Positions 50,458-58,114 of a stretch of 62,807 nt of DNA are shown piece by piece. A program made the translations under genes and the position numbers. The notes under the pieces were generated by a model. It made no database searches and had not been told where the DNA came from. It saw only the letters and a program-made list of their open reading frames with translations. Source of the DNA: an uncultured Bacillota bacterium (GTDB lineage: Bacteria; Bacillota; Dehalobacteriia; UBA7702); contig CADBQN010000075.1 of assembly GCA_902796855.1 (NCBI GenBank), positions 1 through 62,807 on the forward strand, given 5' to 3'. The first letter of the stretch is position 1. The number at the start of each line of letters is the position of its first letter.

Positions 50458-51402
50458 CTACGCCCGCATCAGCGTTTCCCATGTTTCCTCGTCGATTTTT
50501 TTGCCGATGACGACGAATTTTCCCGGCATTTCTCTTTTCAGCGGTGTTACCGTGAAATCGCCGTCAACATAGTCGACGCGGACCGTGCCCTCAGCCGTGG
50601 GCAGGATGCCCTTGGCGCGGATCGCTTCGGTTTCCGAAAGCCGCCGCCGGATCTCCGCGATTTCATCCCTGTTGAAAACGCGCTCCGTTTCAGTGCTGAA
50701 AAAAGTGAACGCGTCGGCACTGTGTTCGTGCTCCCCGTGGCGGTGATGCTTGTGACTGTGACCGTGCTCCTGTGTATGCTCCGACGCGCCGCGCTTCTTT
50801 TTCGCCGCGTCGGCGGCGGCCAGGATGGCCAGGCCGTTCACGCTGTTCCATTCACCGCGGATGACCGTCAGTCCGCCGCGGATCTCGCCGATCGTTTCGG
50901 CGACCGCCGCGCTGTCGCATTCCCCGGCCCGGGAAAGAACGACGAGATCCGTTTCGCGAATCTGGTTTTTAATCAGCTCCGGGCTGAGCCGCAGCTGAGC
51001 GAAGAATTTGGCGCCGTTCACCACGGTGATGATCCGGTCGATGGCCATGGGATATGCCGCGGCGGCTTCCCCGATGGGGCGGGCGATGTCTTCCAGGTCG
51101 GCTAAGCCCGTCGGCTCAATGATGACGCGGTCGGGATGAAACCGTTGGCAGATCTCGACCAGCCCCGATACCAGCGTCGTCCGCAGGGAGCAGCAGATAC
51201 AGCCGCCGGTGATTTCCGTTACGTCGACGCTCTCTTTTTCGATGAAGCTGCCGTCGACGCCGACGGTGCCGAATTCGTTTTCCAATACGGCGACGCGCTC
51301 CCCGAAATACGCTTCCTTCAGAAGCTTGTTGAGGAGCGTGGTTTTCCCCGCGCCGAGAAAACCGGACAGAATGTCAATTTGAACGACGTTTTTTTCTTTC
51401 AT
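50458..51402 (-). CDS. CobW/YjiA-family GTP-binding metallochaperone
   Basis: G3E GTPase of the CobW/COG0523 group, 314 residues. P-loop LSGFLGAGKTTLLNKLL near residue 13, ENEFGTVGVDG, the metal-binding GGCICCSLRTTL (CxCC), and VIIEPTGLADLEDIA. A His-rich stretch (EHGHSHKHHRHGEHEHS) near residue 215 precedes the CobW C-terminal domain. Family members deliver zinc, cobalt or other metals to client proteins. The window's cobalamin genes make cobalt attractive, but the gene is 12 kb from them and no cobalamin riboswitch precedes it, so zinc is equally likely. Confidence 0.92.
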   Translation of the reverse strand: MKEKNVVQIDILSGFLGAGKTTLLNKLLKEAYFGERVAVLENEFGTVGVDGSFIEKESVDVTEITGGCICCSLRTTLVSGLVEICQRFHPDRVIIEPTGLADLEDIARPIGEAAAAYPMAIDRIITVVNGAKFFAQLRLSPELIKNQIRETDLVVLSRAGECDSAAVAETIGEIRGGLTVIRGEWNSVNGLAILAAADAAKKKRGASEHTQEHGHSHKHHRHGEHEHSADAFTFFSTETERVFNRDEIAEIRRRLSETEAIRAKGILPTAEGTVRVDYVDGDFTVTPLKREMPGKFVVIGKKIDEETWETLMRA

Positions 51403-51545
51403 GTCTCCGGGATCACCTCTTTCTCTGAAAATCTCTCCCCCCAGGGCGCTTTACTGCTTTATTCTGCGCTTCTCCGCTCTGTCCTGCTCTTATCTCAGAA
51501 ATTTACGGATATTCGATGGATTATCCTAATTCCGAGGCAAAAAAA

Positions 51546-51557
51546 GATAAATTTATC
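51546..51557. promoter_or_regulatory. Palindrome in front of the PaaK promoter
   Basis: GATAAATTTATC is a perfect 12-base palindrome, 12 bases upstream of the PaaK -35 box and between the divergent cobW and paaK genes. It is a possible regulator site. Confidence 0.3.
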
Positions 51558-51569
51558 ATAATTTTTTTA

Positions 51570-51598
51570 TTGACATATCATAATAGTTATATTATAAT
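51570..51598 (+). promoter_or_regulatory. Promoter of the PaaK-ACT operon
   Basis: TTGACA (51570-51575), 17-base spacer, TATAAT (51593-51598): consensus. Confidence 0.88.
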
Positions 51599-51632
51599 AT
51601 CCTCAGACCAAAGAAAGGCTGTGTTGAAACGA

Positions 51633-52934
51633 ATGGAAAAAAACTATTATCAAAAAGAACTGGAAACAATGGAAAGAGAGCAGCTGTTGGCGCTGCAGAA
51701 CGAGCGCCTCGTCGCTCAGGTCAAGCATGTTTATGAGCACGTACCGTATTACCGCAGGCTGATGGAAGAAAAGGGGCTTGTCCCCGCCGACATCGCTTCC
51801 GTCGATGATTTACATAAACTGCCTTTTTTAACCAAGGATGATTTGAGGGAAGCCTATCCCGACGGCCTTTTGGCTGTTCCCAAAGGGGACTGCGTCCGCA
51901 TCCAGTCGACCAGCGGCACCACCGGTCGCCGCGTGATCTCCTACTATACTCAGCACGATGTGGATCTCTGGGATGAATGCTGCGCCCGGGCCATCATTGC
52001 CGTCGGCGGCACCAACGAAGACGTCGTTCAGGTCTCCTATGGTTACGGTCTCTTCACCGGCGGCCCCGGCCTCAACGGCGGTTCCCACAAGGTGGGCAGT
52101 CTGACGCTGCCGATGTCCTCGGGGAACACCGATCGTCAGCTCCAGTTCATGACGGACCTCGGCGCGACGATCCTTTGCTGCACGCCGTCTTACGCCGCCT
52201 ACCTCGGCGAAAGCATCGCCGACCGTGGCATCAAAGACCAAATCAAATTGAAAGCCGGTATCTTTGGGGCGGAAGCCTGGAGCGAGGAAATGCGCCGCGA
52301 TATCGAAAAAGCCCTGGGCATCAAGGCCTATGATATCTACGGCCTCACCGAGATTTCCGGCCCCGGCGTCTCCTTCGAATGCGAGGAACAGGCCGGCATG
52401 CACATCAACGAGGACCATTTCATCCCCGAGATCATCGATCCTGAGACCGGAGAAGTCCTGCCCTACGGTGAAAAGGGCGAACTCGTTTTCACCTGTATCA
52501 CGAAGGAAGCGTTCCCGCTGCTCCGCTACCGTACCAGAGACATCACCATTCTCACCGATGAGCCCTGCTCCTGCGGCCGCACCCATGTCCGCATGAAGCG
52601 CCCGATGGGGAGAAGCGACGATATGCTCATCGTCAAGGGCGTCAATGTATTCCCCTCTCAAATCGAGGCGGTGCTCCTCAACGAAGGTCTCAGCGCCAAT
52701 TATCAGATTGTTGTGGACCGCGTGAACAACAGCGATACCATCGACGTGATGGTGGAAATGACGCCGGAGCTCTTCTCCGATGTCGCCGGTTCCATCACCG
52801 CGAAGGAAAAATCCATCGTCAACGCTTTGAAGTCGATGCTCGGCATTTACGCCGGCGTTCATCTGGTGGAACCCCGCTCCATTGTCCGGAGTGAGGGGAA
52901 GGCCGTTCGCGTCATCGACAAGCGGAAAATTTAA
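51633..52934 (+). CDS. paaK: Phenylacetate-CoA ligase family protein
   Basis: A 433-residue adenylate-forming ligase of the PaaK family, forming aryl-CoA from an aryl acid, ATP and CoA. It begins MEKNYYQKELETMEREQL, aligned with the family start, then VYEHVPYYRRLMEEKG, the ATP motif IQSTSGTTGRRVISYYT, AYDIYGLTEISGPGVSFEC and MGRSDDMLIVKGVNVFPSQI. The start at 51633 fits the family. TTG 51624 has a better-placed AAAGG and would add three residues. It pairs with an ACT gene 12 bases downstream, as in clusters with indolepyruvate oxidoreductase, though no such gene is present here. Confidence 0.92.
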   Translation: MEKNYYQKELETMEREQLLALQNERLVAQVKHVYEHVPYYRRLMEEKGLVPADIASVDDLHKLPFLTKDDLREAYPDGLLAVPKGDCVRIQSTSGTTGRRVISYYTQHDVDLWDECCARAIIAVGGTNEDVVQVSYGYGLFTGGPGLNGGSHKVGSLTLPMSSGNTDRQLQFMTDLGATILCCTPSYAAYLGESIADRGIKDQIKLKAGIFGAEAWSEEMRRDIEKALGIKAYDIYGLTEISGPGVSFECEEQAGMHINEDHFIPEIIDPETGEVLPYGEKGELVFTCITKEAFPLLRYRTRDITILTDEPCSCGRTHVRMKRPMGRSDDMLIVKGVNVFPSQIEAVLLNEGLSANYQIVVDRVNNSDTIDVMVEMTPELFSDVAGSITAKEKSIVNALKSMLGIYAGVHLVEPRSIVRSEGKAVRVIDKRKI

Positions 52935-52946
52935 GGAGGTACAGTC

Positions 52947-53378
52947 ATGACCATTCAACAGATCTCTGTCTTTTTGGAAAATAAACCCGGCACTTTTCGC
53001 AACGTCGCCGCGGAACTCTCGAAAAACGGCGTCAATATGCGCGCCATGTCCGTGGCGGACACAGCTGATTTCGGCATTTTGCGGATGATCGTCGATGATA
53101 ACGAGAAAACGAAAAAAGTCCTGGCCGACGGCGGTTATATCTATAAGGAAACGGAAGTCCTCGCCGTGGAGGTCGGCGATACCCCCGGCAGCCTGATGCG
53201 GATTTTGGAAACGCTGGGCGAAGCCGCAATCAACCTTGAGTATATGTACGCCTTCACGACCAAAAAGAACGACGGCGCCTGCCTGATTTTCCGCGTGGAC
53301 GACGTCGCCAAAACAACGCAGGTCTTAAGCGACGCCGGTATCAAACTGGCTTCGGCGGAAGAACTGAAAGAGCTGTAA
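52947..53378 (+). CDS. ACT-domain protein (tandem ACT)
   Basis: A 143-residue soluble protein with two ACT-like repeats: IQQISVFLENKPGTFRNVAA from residue 3, and VLAVEVGDTPGSLMRILETL from about residue 70. ACT domains bind amino acids or related ligands and regulate partner enzymes. Located 12 bases after paaK with its own AAGGAGGT site, it probably senses an aromatic amino acid or acid for the ligase. A clear terminator follows. Confidence 0.92.
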   Translation: MTIQQISVFLENKPGTFRNVAAELSKNGVNMRAMSVADTADFGILRMIVDDNEKTKKVLADGGYIYKETEVLAVEVGDTPGSLMRILETLGEAAINLEYMYAFTTKKNDGACLIFRVDDVAKTTQVLSDAGIKLASAEELKEL

Positions 53379-53399
53379 GCGACCGGCGAAAGCCGGCAA

Positions 53400-53439
53400 G
53401 CCCCGTGAGCGCCTTTGAAGGGCCTCACGGGGTTTTTTC
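53400..53439 (+). terminator. Terminator of the PaaK-ACT operon
   Basis: GCCCCGTGAG pairs with CTCACGGGG, followed by six Ts. Confidence 0.9.
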
Positions 53440-53451
53440 ATCCTTTTTTTC

Positions 53452-53480
53452 TTGTTTTTTCCCGCCGCTTCCTCTATAAT
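53452..53480 (+). promoter_or_regulatory. Promoter of the 53517 lipoprotein gene
   Basis: TTGTTT (53452-53457), 17-base spacer, TATAAT (53475-53480). Confidence 0.7.
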
Positions 53481-53516
53481 GGAGGAAAGAACGCGAAAAA
53501 CAAGGAGAACGACTTT

Positions 53517-54203
53517 ATGAAAAAGATATTTTTCGGCGTATCGCTGCTGCTGATCGCCGCTGTTTTTGCCGGCTGCGGCTTCCCCTGGGGAGAAGGCGCC
53601 GGGGAACCGGAAAACAGCCGCCTTGTGGAACTCACCGACAGCGGCTACTATCTGCTTCAGAACGAGACCGTCATCGGCGTCTACTGGGGCGTGGAACTGG
53701 AAAATACCGATGAGGAACAAGCCTCTCAGCCCTTTGTCCTGACGGCGACGGCTTACGACGAGAGCGGCGCCGCCGTCGGTTCCGGCGAAGTGACCGTGGA
53801 GTCTCTTGAAGCCGGGGAGCTTCGGGGCTGCGCCGGCGTGATCACCTGCGACGCCGTTCCCGCGACGGTGGAATATACCTTTGACGATCCCGCGCCTCTC
53901 GGGGAAAGCGACTTTTTCTTTTCCCGCGAGAGCTTCCGGCTGACCGATGTCAGTGAACTCAAGGACGATCACGGTGTTTTCAAAGAAACCGATGTCACCG
54001 GCAACATCACGAACGCGTCCGAAACAAAGGCGGAGAGCTTTACCGTCTTTCTTCTCCTGAAAAAGGAGGAACAGATCGTTTTCGGCAACGCCTACATCGG
54101 CATGAGCCTCGACGCCGGTCAGAAAGTTTCCTTCGGTTTCACGATCTTCGATCCGCCGGAATATGATTCCTACGAGCTGTATTACAGCGGGGAAACGGAA
54201 TAA
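53517..54203 (+). CDS. Lipoprotein of unknown function, 228 aa
   Basis: An exported lipoprotein. KKIFFGVSLLLIAAVFAGCG is a lipoprotein signal with the lipobox cysteine at residue 19. The mature part has two beta-rich segments that read like immunoglobulin-type or FxLYD-like folds (YWGVELENTDEEQASQPF; NITNASETKAESFTVFLLLK), typical of small clostridial surface lipoproteins. I chose ATG 53517 after AAGGAGAAC. The longer frame from 53415 would translate through the terminator. It is transcribed alone from its own promoter. Confidence 0.85.
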   Translation: MKKIFFGVSLLLIAAVFAGCGFPWGEGAGEPENSRLVELTDSGYYLLQNETVIGVYWGVELENTDEEQASQPFVLTATAYDESGAAVGSGEVTVESLEAGELRGCAGVITCDAVPATVEYTFDDPAPLGESDFFFSRESFRLTDVSELKDDHGVFKETDVTGNITNASETKAESFTVFLLLKKEEQIVFGNAYIGMSLDAGQKVSFGFTIFDPPEYDSYELYYSGETE

Positions 54204-54219
54204 GATCATTTTCAAGACA

Positions 54220-54262
54220 GAAAAAGAGAGCTTTCCGCTTTGCGGGGAAGCTCTCTTTTAAA
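54220..54262. terminator. Bidirectional terminator
   Basis: AAAAGAGAGCTTTCC pairs with GGGAAGCTCTCTTTT, between the convergent lipoprotein and yfcE genes. Confidence 0.88.
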
Positions 54263-54274
54263 ATGGGATTCGCT

Positions 54275-54820
54275 TTAAGATAAGGCGTAACGCAAGAACT
54301 CTGTTCCGTCGAGGCGGCGAATGGAGAAAAGGCCGTCCTCATAGATCATATAGCTGTGGGGCGTGCCGTTTTTCGGAATCGAGAGGGAACCGGGGTTGAG
54401 ATAGGTGATGTCGCCGCACTCCTCAACGACGGGGATATGGGTGTGTCCGTGGAGGAGGATATCGCCTTTTTTCAGCGGCGGCAGGTTTTTGGTGTTCCAG
54501 GTGTGCCCGTGGGTGACAAAGATCATATGGCCCTCCAGATAGAGGATCATGTAATCGGCGAGGACGGGGAAATCGAGCACCATCTGATCGACTTCCGCCT
54601 CGCAGTTGCCGCGGACGCAGAGGAGTTCCTCTTTCATATCGTTGAGCAGCGCGATCACTTCTTTGGGCGCGTATTCCGCGGGGAGGTCGTTGCGGGGACC
54701 GTGGTAGAGGAGGTCGCCGAGGAGTATCAGTTTTTCGGGCTTTTCGGCGTCGTACCGCTTTTTCATTTCTTTGGCGTATTTCATGGATCCGTGAAGATCC
54801 GAGGCGATCATCAGTTTCAT
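54275..54820 (-). CDS. yfcE: YfcE/YmdB-like metallophosphoesterase
   Basis: Calcineurin-fold phosphodiesterase, 181 residues, normal for YfcE. Metal-binding motifs in order: MIASDLHGS (D-x-H), LLGDLLYHGPRN, VRGNCEAEVDQ, VTHGHTWN and LLHGHTHIP. YfcE-type enzymes cleave phosphodiesters in vitro, and their natural substrate is uncertain. It is last in a three-gene minus-strand operon, ten bases after the TrpF-like gene. Confidence 0.94.
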   Translation of the reverse strand: MKLMIASDLHGSMKYAKEMKKRYDAEKPEKLILLGDLLYHGPRNDLPAEYAPKEVIALLNDMKEELLCVRGNCEAEVDQMVLDFPVLADYMILYLEGHMIFVTHGHTWNTKNLPPLKKGDILLHGHTHIPVVEECGDITYLNPGSLSIPKNGTPHSYMIYEDGLFSIRRLDGTEFLRYALS

Positions 54821-54830
54821 TTGACAAACC

Positions 54831-55406
54831 TCATTTCTGTTCTTCGTTTTGAAGCAGGGCTTTCGCTTCCTCGGCCGCCGCGGGATTTTCGGCTTTCAGA
54901 ATCAGGTCGGTGTCCGCTCCGGCGAGGGCGCGAAGGCGCTGTTTTTCTTCTTCGCTCAGGGAATCTCCTTCGGTGTCAAGCGGGAGGATGCAGGGCTTTT
55001 TACGCCGTTTCAGCATGGCTCCTTCGATCGTCGGCGGCAGGTACAGGCCGCTGACCGGGAGCCGTTCCGCGGCGGCGAGGTCGCGCTCCGTCACGGAGCG
55101 GACCGTGATGTAGATCGGTTTCGCGACGGTCTCGCAAAGGCGGTAAACCTCTTTTTCCGGCTGAGCGGCGATAACGGCGCCGTCGATGATCCCTTCGGAA
55201 AAGAGATAGAGCAGCTGTTTGATGGGAACGCCGTCGAAATGGCCAAAAACGGGGATATCCGCGTCAAATCGCCGCCGAAGGCGCCGGGCATCGGTCTCGC
55301 TGACGCTGTATTTTGTAAAAGGGGCGAACTCCAGCAGGTACGCGTCGCCGCGGCCGGGGGCTTCTTCCGTCGGCCGGACGGGGCCGATGAGTGTCCGTAT
55401 CTTCAT
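54831..55406 (-). CDS. TrpF-like protein without the catalytic motif (uncharacterised)
   Basis: A 191-residue soluble protein. Its order of segments resembles phosphoribosylanthranilate isomerase: KYSVSETDARRLRRRF (compare TrpF SPEDAR), DIPVFGHFDGVPIKQLLYL, then GIIDGAVIAAQPEKEV and ITVRSVTERDLAAAE. The N-terminal KxCG motif with the catalytic cysteine is replaced by RTLIGPV, so isomerase activity is unlikely. No other tryptophan genes are near. It lies between an OpuC-type binding protein and YfcE. A TIM-barrel fold is my inference from this weak similarity. Confidence 0.6.
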   Translation of the reverse strand: MKIRTLIGPVRPTEEAPGRGDAYLLEFAPFTKYSVSETDARRLRRRFDADIPVFGHFDGVPIKQLLYLFSEGIIDGAVIAAQPEKEVYRLCETVAKPIYITVRSVTERDLAAAERLPVSGLYLPPTIEGAMLKRRKKPCILPLDTEGDSLSEEEKQRLRALAGADTDLILKAENPAAAEEAKALLQNEEQK

Positions 55407-55418
55407 CTCGTTTCCCGC

Positions 55419-56369
55419 TCAGATCAGGTTATTCGCGCGCAGGTACGTATAGAGATATTCGTCAACGTCGTTGCCTTCCCAATAGATGCGGCGGATCATC
55501 AGCGACATGCGGCTGGTGTTGATGAGGCCTTCCATGTTTTTCAGCGCCGGTTCCAGCTCCGGATATTTGTCCAGCGCCTTTTGGGAGACGAGACAGCAGG
55601 TCGTCTGCGGGAGGAAGAAGTATTGATCGTCGACGAGCTGCTTCACGTCCAGGAGGCTGAGGTAGGGGGAGACGGAATCGGCGATGTAAAGATCAATGTC
55701 GCCCTCCATCAGGGCCCGGAAGCCCCGCTCCTCATCCATGGCCTTCGCCTCTTTGAACTCCATGCCGTATTGTTTGCAGAGCGCCTCAAAACAGTCGATC
55801 CGGGTGTAAAATCCCTCGTTCATGGCGATGGTCAGATCCGGGGACATTTTCGCGATTTCCGACAGCGTGGAGGGGGAATTCAGTTCCGTTCGCCGGGCGA
55901 TGCTCATATAGAGCGCCGTGGTGCTGCTGTAGCCGATCTCCTCGGAGACGCTGACGCCGTGCTTTTTATTCAGCGTGTTCTGAACGTCCTGGAGCAGCGT
56001 GGGCGGGTTGATGTCCTCCCGCTCCATTTCCAGGGCGTTGACGGCGAGGGAGCCGGAGTAGTCGAAGAAAATCTGTATGTCGTTGTTTTCCATGCGCTCC
56101 AGCAGAGACGCGGAGGTGGAGTCATCGTAGTAGACGACTTCGGCGTTGAGCTCTGTTTTTTGCTCGATGAGGTTTTTGGCCAGATGCGCCAGAACATTCT
56201 GCTCCGGCGTGTTTTTGGTGGCGATTTTAATCTGCGCCTTTGAGGTCGTTTTCGCCTGTTCGCCGCCGCTGTTTTCGTTCGTGTCTTTGTCGCCGCAGGC
56301 GGTGACGAAAAGGGCGGCGAGACAGAGGCAGACCGCCAGTATTTTGCGGAAGATCCGTCGTTTTCCCAT
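55419..56369 (-). CDS. Glycine betaine/choline-type (OpuAC family) substrate-binding lipoprotein, orphan
   Basis: A 316-residue lipoprotein (signal peptide KILAVCLCLAALFVTACG with the lipobox cysteine near 25). The body matches the OpuAC/ProX fold used for quaternary amines and osmoprotectants: IKIATKNTPEQNVLAHLAKN, QIFFDYSGSLAVNALEM, and DIDLYIADSVSPYLSLLDV. No ABC permease or ATPase gene lies nearby, so it either serves a distant transporter or acts as a sensor. ATG 56369 follows GGGAGAAA and starts the signal peptide; a longer frame from 56561 is rejected. It is first of a three-gene operon. Confidence 0.85.
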   Translation of the reverse strand: MGKRRIFRKILAVCLCLAALFVTACGDKDTNENSGGEQAKTTSKAQIKIATKNTPEQNVLAHLAKNLIEQKTELNAEVVYYDDSTSASLLERMENNDIQIFFDYSGSLAVNALEMEREDINPPTLLQDVQNTLNKKHGVSVSEEIGYSSTTALYMSIARRTELNSPSTLSEIAKMSPDLTIAMNEGFYTRIDCFEALCKQYGMEFKEAKAMDEERGFRALMEGDIDLYIADSVSPYLSLLDVKQLVDDQYFFLPQTTCCLVSQKALDKYPELEPALKNMEGLINTSRMSLMIRRIYWEGNDVDEYLYTYLRANNLI

Positions 56370-56418
56370 GATTTTCTCCCTTCGCGAAAAGCCTTTCGCG
56401 TCGCGTGTCGTTGGGGCT

Positions 56419-56447
56419 ATTATATCATAATCGCGAAAGAAAGAAAA
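56419..56447 (-). promoter_or_regulatory. Promoter of the OpuAC-type operon
   Basis: Minus strand TATAAT (56419-56424) with a weak TTTTCT at 17 bases. Confidence 0.5.
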
Positions 56448-56475
56448 GTAATAGATTTTTTTTTGCTTTGAAGTA

Positions 56476-56484
56476 TGGTATAAT
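56476..56484 (+). promoter_or_regulatory. Extended -10 promoter of the malate/lactate dehydrogenase gene
   Basis: TGGTATAAT, an extended -10 (TGnTATAAT, starting at 56476) with only a T-rich -35, about 75 bases before the start codon. It is divergent from the OpuAC-type promoter. Confidence 0.55.
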
Positions 56485-56559
56485 GATAAAAATAGGATCA
56501 GAAAAGGGAAACGGAGGTCGGCTGTCCCTTCGCTTCCGGAAAAAGGAGTGTGCTTGCTC

Positions 56560-57666
56560 ATGTCAGTAAAATATGTTGATTGGAAGTTGATGACGGATTT
56601 TATGATCGACGCTTTTGTCGGCTACGGCGTGCCCCGTGAGGACGCCGAAATCTGTGTCGACGTGCTCATCGAGGCGGACCGCAGAGGCATCGATTCTCAT
56701 GGCGTCAACCGCTTTAAACCGATCTATCTTGACCGCATCAAAGCGGGGATCCAAAAGCCCGTCACCGAATGGGAAGTCGTGAAGGAAACGCCGACGACGG
56801 TGGTGATCGACGGTCACGACGGCATGGGCCAGGTCATTGCCTATAACGCGATGCGAATTGCCATTGAAAAGGCGAAAAAGTACGGCATGGGCATGGCCGC
56901 CGTGCGCAATTCCACCCATTACGGCATCGCCGGATATTACGCCACCATGGCCACGAAAGAAGACTGCATCGGCTTTACCGGCACCAACGCCCGTCCGTCC
57001 ATTGCCCCGACCTTCGGTATCGACAATATGCTGGGGACGAACCCGATGACCTTCGGTCTCCCCACCGACGAGGACTTCCCCTTCGTGATCGACTGCGCGA
57101 CGTCCATTTCCCAGCGGGGGAAAATCGAAAAATGGGCGCGTCTCGACAAAGCCACGCCGGCGGGGCTCGTCATTATGAACGACGGGTCCACGATGACCGA
57201 TTCCGCCGCCATTCTCGACGCGTTGATCAAAGGCGAGGCGGCTTTCGCGCCCCTCGGCGGCATCGGCGAGGAATTCGCCGGGTATAAGGGCTACAGCTAC
57301 AGCGTCGTCATCGAGATCCTCTCCGCCGCGCTCCAGGCCGGGAATTATATGAAAATGCTCTCCGGCATCGGCGAGAACGGGGAAAAGGTGCCCTATCATC
57401 TGGGTCATTTCTTCATGGCCATCGATACCAACGCCTTCGAGGGCGCGGACGTCTTTAAAAAGACCGCCGGGGATATCCTGCGCCAGCTGCGCAATTCCCG
57501 CACCGCCCCCGGGTGCGACAAGATCTACACCGCCGGGGAAAAAGAATATCTTCATTTCCTCGAGAGCAGGGAAAAGGGCGTCGCCGTCAACGACGCCGTG
57601 CAGAAGGAGATCCTCGATGTCCGGGATGAGCTGGGGCTCACCGAAAAATACAGCTTTGATTTTTAA
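56560..57666 (+). CDS. Type 2 malate/L-lactate dehydrogenase family oxidoreductase
   Basis: A 368-residue NAD(P)-dependent 2-hydroxyacid dehydrogenase of the Ldh_2 family (malate, L-lactate, ureidoglycolate or sulfolactate dehydrogenases). Family motifs: ADRRGIDSHGVNRFKPIYLD (with catalytic His), NSTHYGIAGYYATMA, GTNARPSIAPTFGIDNMLGT and PFVIDCATSISQRGKIE. The exact substrate cannot be read from sequence. I took ATG 56560, with AAAGGAG 12 bases upstream. TTG 56554 or GTG 56548 are also possible. The next gene, a small lipoprotein, follows closely. Confidence 0.9.
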   Translation: MSVKYVDWKLMTDFMIDAFVGYGVPREDAEICVDVLIEADRRGIDSHGVNRFKPIYLDRIKAGIQKPVTEWEVVKETPTTVVIDGHDGMGQVIAYNAMRIAIEKAKKYGMGMAAVRNSTHYGIAGYYATMATKEDCIGFTGTNARPSIAPTFGIDNMLGTNPMTFGLPTDEDFPFVIDCATSISQRGKIEKWARLDKATPAGLVIMNDGSTMTDSAAILDALIKGEAAFAPLGGIGEEFAGYKGYSYSVVIEILSAALQAGNYMKMLSGIGENGEKVPYHLGHFFMAIDTNAFEGADVFKKTAGDILRQLRNSRTAPGCDKIYTAGEKEYLHFLESREKGVAVNDAVQKEILDVRDELGLTEKYSFDF

Positions 57667-57695
57667 AGATGATCGGAAAGGAGCGGAGCGATGGT

Positions 57696-57983
57696 ATGAA
57701 AAGAGCGTTGATGCTGATCCTTATCGTTTTGACGGTGGGCTTGCTCAGCGGCTGCGGCAATCACAACATGTACTATGACGACCCGAATTATCAATATCCG
57801 TCCGCCGAGGAGGAAACGACGGACAGCGGCGCCGACGCCGCCGCGGAAACCGAGGACAACACGGCGGATCAGAGTGATGATATCGAAGCCCAGCGGCAGG
57901 AAGAAGTCCCGCCGCAGGAAGAAATCAACGGTTATCAGTCAGAATCCTCCGATAATGATCTCGCCGAAAAATACGGTTATTGA
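57696..57983 (+). CDS. Small acidic lipoprotein, 95 aa
   Basis: KRALMLILIVLTVGLLSGCG is a lipoprotein signal with the lipobox cysteine at residue 20. The mature part is about 75 residues of low-complexity Glu/Asp/Gln/Ala-rich sequence with no recognised domain. ATG 57696 follows AAAGGAGCGGAG. An in-frame ATG at 57669 would put nine charged residues before the signal and is less likely. It probably shares the dehydrogenase transcript. Confidence 0.75.
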   Translation: MKRALMLILIVLTVGLLSGCGNHNMYYDDPNYQYPSAEEETTDSGADAAAETEDNTADQSDDIEAQRQEEVPPQEEINGYQSESSDNDLAEKYGY

Positions 57984-58003
57984 TCTTTCCAAACAGAAAC
58001 GAA

Positions 58004-58036
58004 AAAACAGACCGCTCAGAACGAGCGGTCTGTTTT
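58004..58036. terminator. Bidirectional terminator
   Basis: AACAGACCGCTC pairs with GAGCGGTCTGTT, with Ts on both strands, between the small lipoprotein and the convergent SLH-protein gene. Confidence 0.88.
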
Positions 58037-58114
58037 ACTTTGATTATTACACCATCCGGAGGGCAGATAATGAAATAACAGTGGTTTTTTACTTGCGGTA
58101 ACCGTTTACTCTGA

